Assembly (NCBI GenBank): GCA_013400975.1
Contig: WBMZ01011708.1
Location: 1 to 64,000 of the forward strand
DNA length: 64,000 nucleotides
From: Atrichornis clamosus
Lineage: Eukaryota; Chordata; Aves; Passeriformes; Menuridae
Reading direction: 5' to 3'
Below the pieces are notes generated by a model. That model saw only the letters and a list, made by a program, of their open reading frames with translations. It did no database searches and was not told the origin of the DNA. Positions 63,277 to 64,000 of this stretch are shown here, piece after piece (positions within the stretch are counted from its first letter, which is position 1; every line of letters starts with the position of its first letter). Made by a program: the position numbers and the translations under genes.

Positions 63277-63590
63277 TATCCTGGTTCCAGACAGAAAAGG
63301 GTTTATTTTAGCAAAAAGCCAGAAGGGGTATGGCTTGAACCAGGGACAGGGGAAGGGGCAGCAAGCCTGGTGGAGAGAACAGTCAGGTAGCACCAGTTCC
63401 ATCTGTCACTGATATTGGCTTCGTTACTGTTCATTTCCTATTCCGTTGCTATGTCCAGTAAATTGTTTTTATCTCATATCTTTACCTTTCTTGCCTCCCA
63501 TTCTCCTCTCCAGCCCACCAAAGGGAAGGGGGAGATGAGACAGGGGAGTAAGCAAGCAGCACCTGGTTTGGTGTTTCGGTGCAAACGTAA
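63277..63590 (+). mobile_element. Diverged LTR fragment, songbird ERV family B
   Basis: It is related to the LTR at 21232-21691. It starts TATCCTGGTTCCAGACAG (TG mutated to TA) and shares 'gtccagtaaattgtttttatc', 'ctttcttgcctcccattctc', 'ccaaagggaagggggagatg' and 'cacctggtttgg'. It is about 150 bp shorter than the 21232 copy, with internal deletion in the U3 part and no clear CCACGACA end, so it is an older, eroded or 3'-truncated copy. Short frames overlapping it are incidental. Confidence 0.75.
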
Positions 63591-64000
63591 ATTAGAGGAT
63601 ACCCTACCTAAACCACAGCAGTTATATAACCTTGTTCTATATTCTGTCTATACACAGATATTATACAGTTGAAACCACCCAAAATATAAAATCATAGAAT
63701 AAATCAGTACCTGTGAGAAAGAAGAAATCTTAAGCTTTTCCAAAATGTACCTTGGTAATTTCAACACAATATATTGTTACATCATTTAAAAGTTGTACTT
63801 CATCAGGACACAATTAACTCACTGAGGACTTACCTGGTTTTGCAAAAACTAGTTTATAACTGATAAAGGCTGTGAACCTGGACAGTCTAAGCTTTCACTT
63901 ATGAATAACAGCTGATATACCCATTTAAAAAAAAAAAGGCATATCTTTCTGGTTTTCTTCTGTTTGCTTGTGGGTTTGCTGAGGTTCTTTTTTGGTTTAG
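63591..64000. other. Unique AT-rich sequence to window end
   Basis: No gene is recognised. A minus-strand donor-like site of high quality (CCAG|GTAAGTCC, cut between 63834 and 63833) is present, but the sequence to its right has no open frame. Confidence 0.45.

Noticed and set aside
63690..63705. 'aatcatagaataaatc', like a reversed CR1 tail
   Set aside because: Only about 12 bases fit, and no CR1 body follows to the right.
1..64000. A novel operon-like or defence-like system
   Set aside because: The sequence is vertebrate noncoding DNA with retroelement debris. There are no clustered genes, CRISPR arrays, phage-type genes or conserved domain combinations.

Overview
The window looks like intergenic or deep-intronic DNA of a songbird (passerine). 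It is AT-rich and has no recognisable protein-coding gene, no rRNA or tRNA gene, no CRISPR array and no bacterial features. The avian assignment rests on two repeat classes: several CR1 LINE fragments, most of them ending in the avian octamer tail related to ATTCTATG, and several solo LTRs of the type abundant in songbird genomes, ending in TGTGCTGG...CCA(c/g)(g)CA or TGTCCTGG...CCACGACA. CR1 reverse-transcriptase C-terminal remnants are the only peptide stretches whose family I recognise.

Layout. A CT microsatellite opens the window. A CR1 at 2555-3290 is split by a solo ERVL-like LTR at 2683-3268. CR1 fragments follow at 8273-8390 (-), 34493-34683 (+), about 40846-40965 (-, old), about 42600-42980 (+), 47281-47463 (+) and 59692-60045 (-). 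Further LTRs lie at 21232-21691 (+), 45501-46093 (-), 58863-59424 (-) and about 63277-63590 (+). The LTRs at 2683 and 45501 belong to one family in opposite orientation. Those at 21232 and 63277 form a second family in the same orientation. The LTR at 58863 shares only its U3 side with the first family. No internal retroviral genes (gag, pol, env) are present, so all five look like solo LTRs or fragments.

Simple-sequence features include a very regular 135-bp G-run array (23 GGG runs at exact 6-bp spacing, 25932-26066), A/C-rich tracts near 24.1 and 24.8 kb, AT-rich imperfect repeats near 37.7 kb and a pyrimidine tract near 50.9 kb. There are two assembly scars. One is a 78-N gap between poly-T runs at 18795-18872. 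The other is a single N at 20789 between two 46-bp near-identical copies, which is probably a false duplication.

The remaining DNA is unique, AT-rich and without convincing genes. I list several exon-like segments with good splice signals and an open frame (for example 44842-44987 on -, and 7808-7933, 49786-49901, 52848-52971 and 61480-61649 on +). Pseudo-exons of this quality are common in introns and intergenic DNA, so they get low confidence and are offered as the places to check against RNA data. I see no convincing new biological system here.
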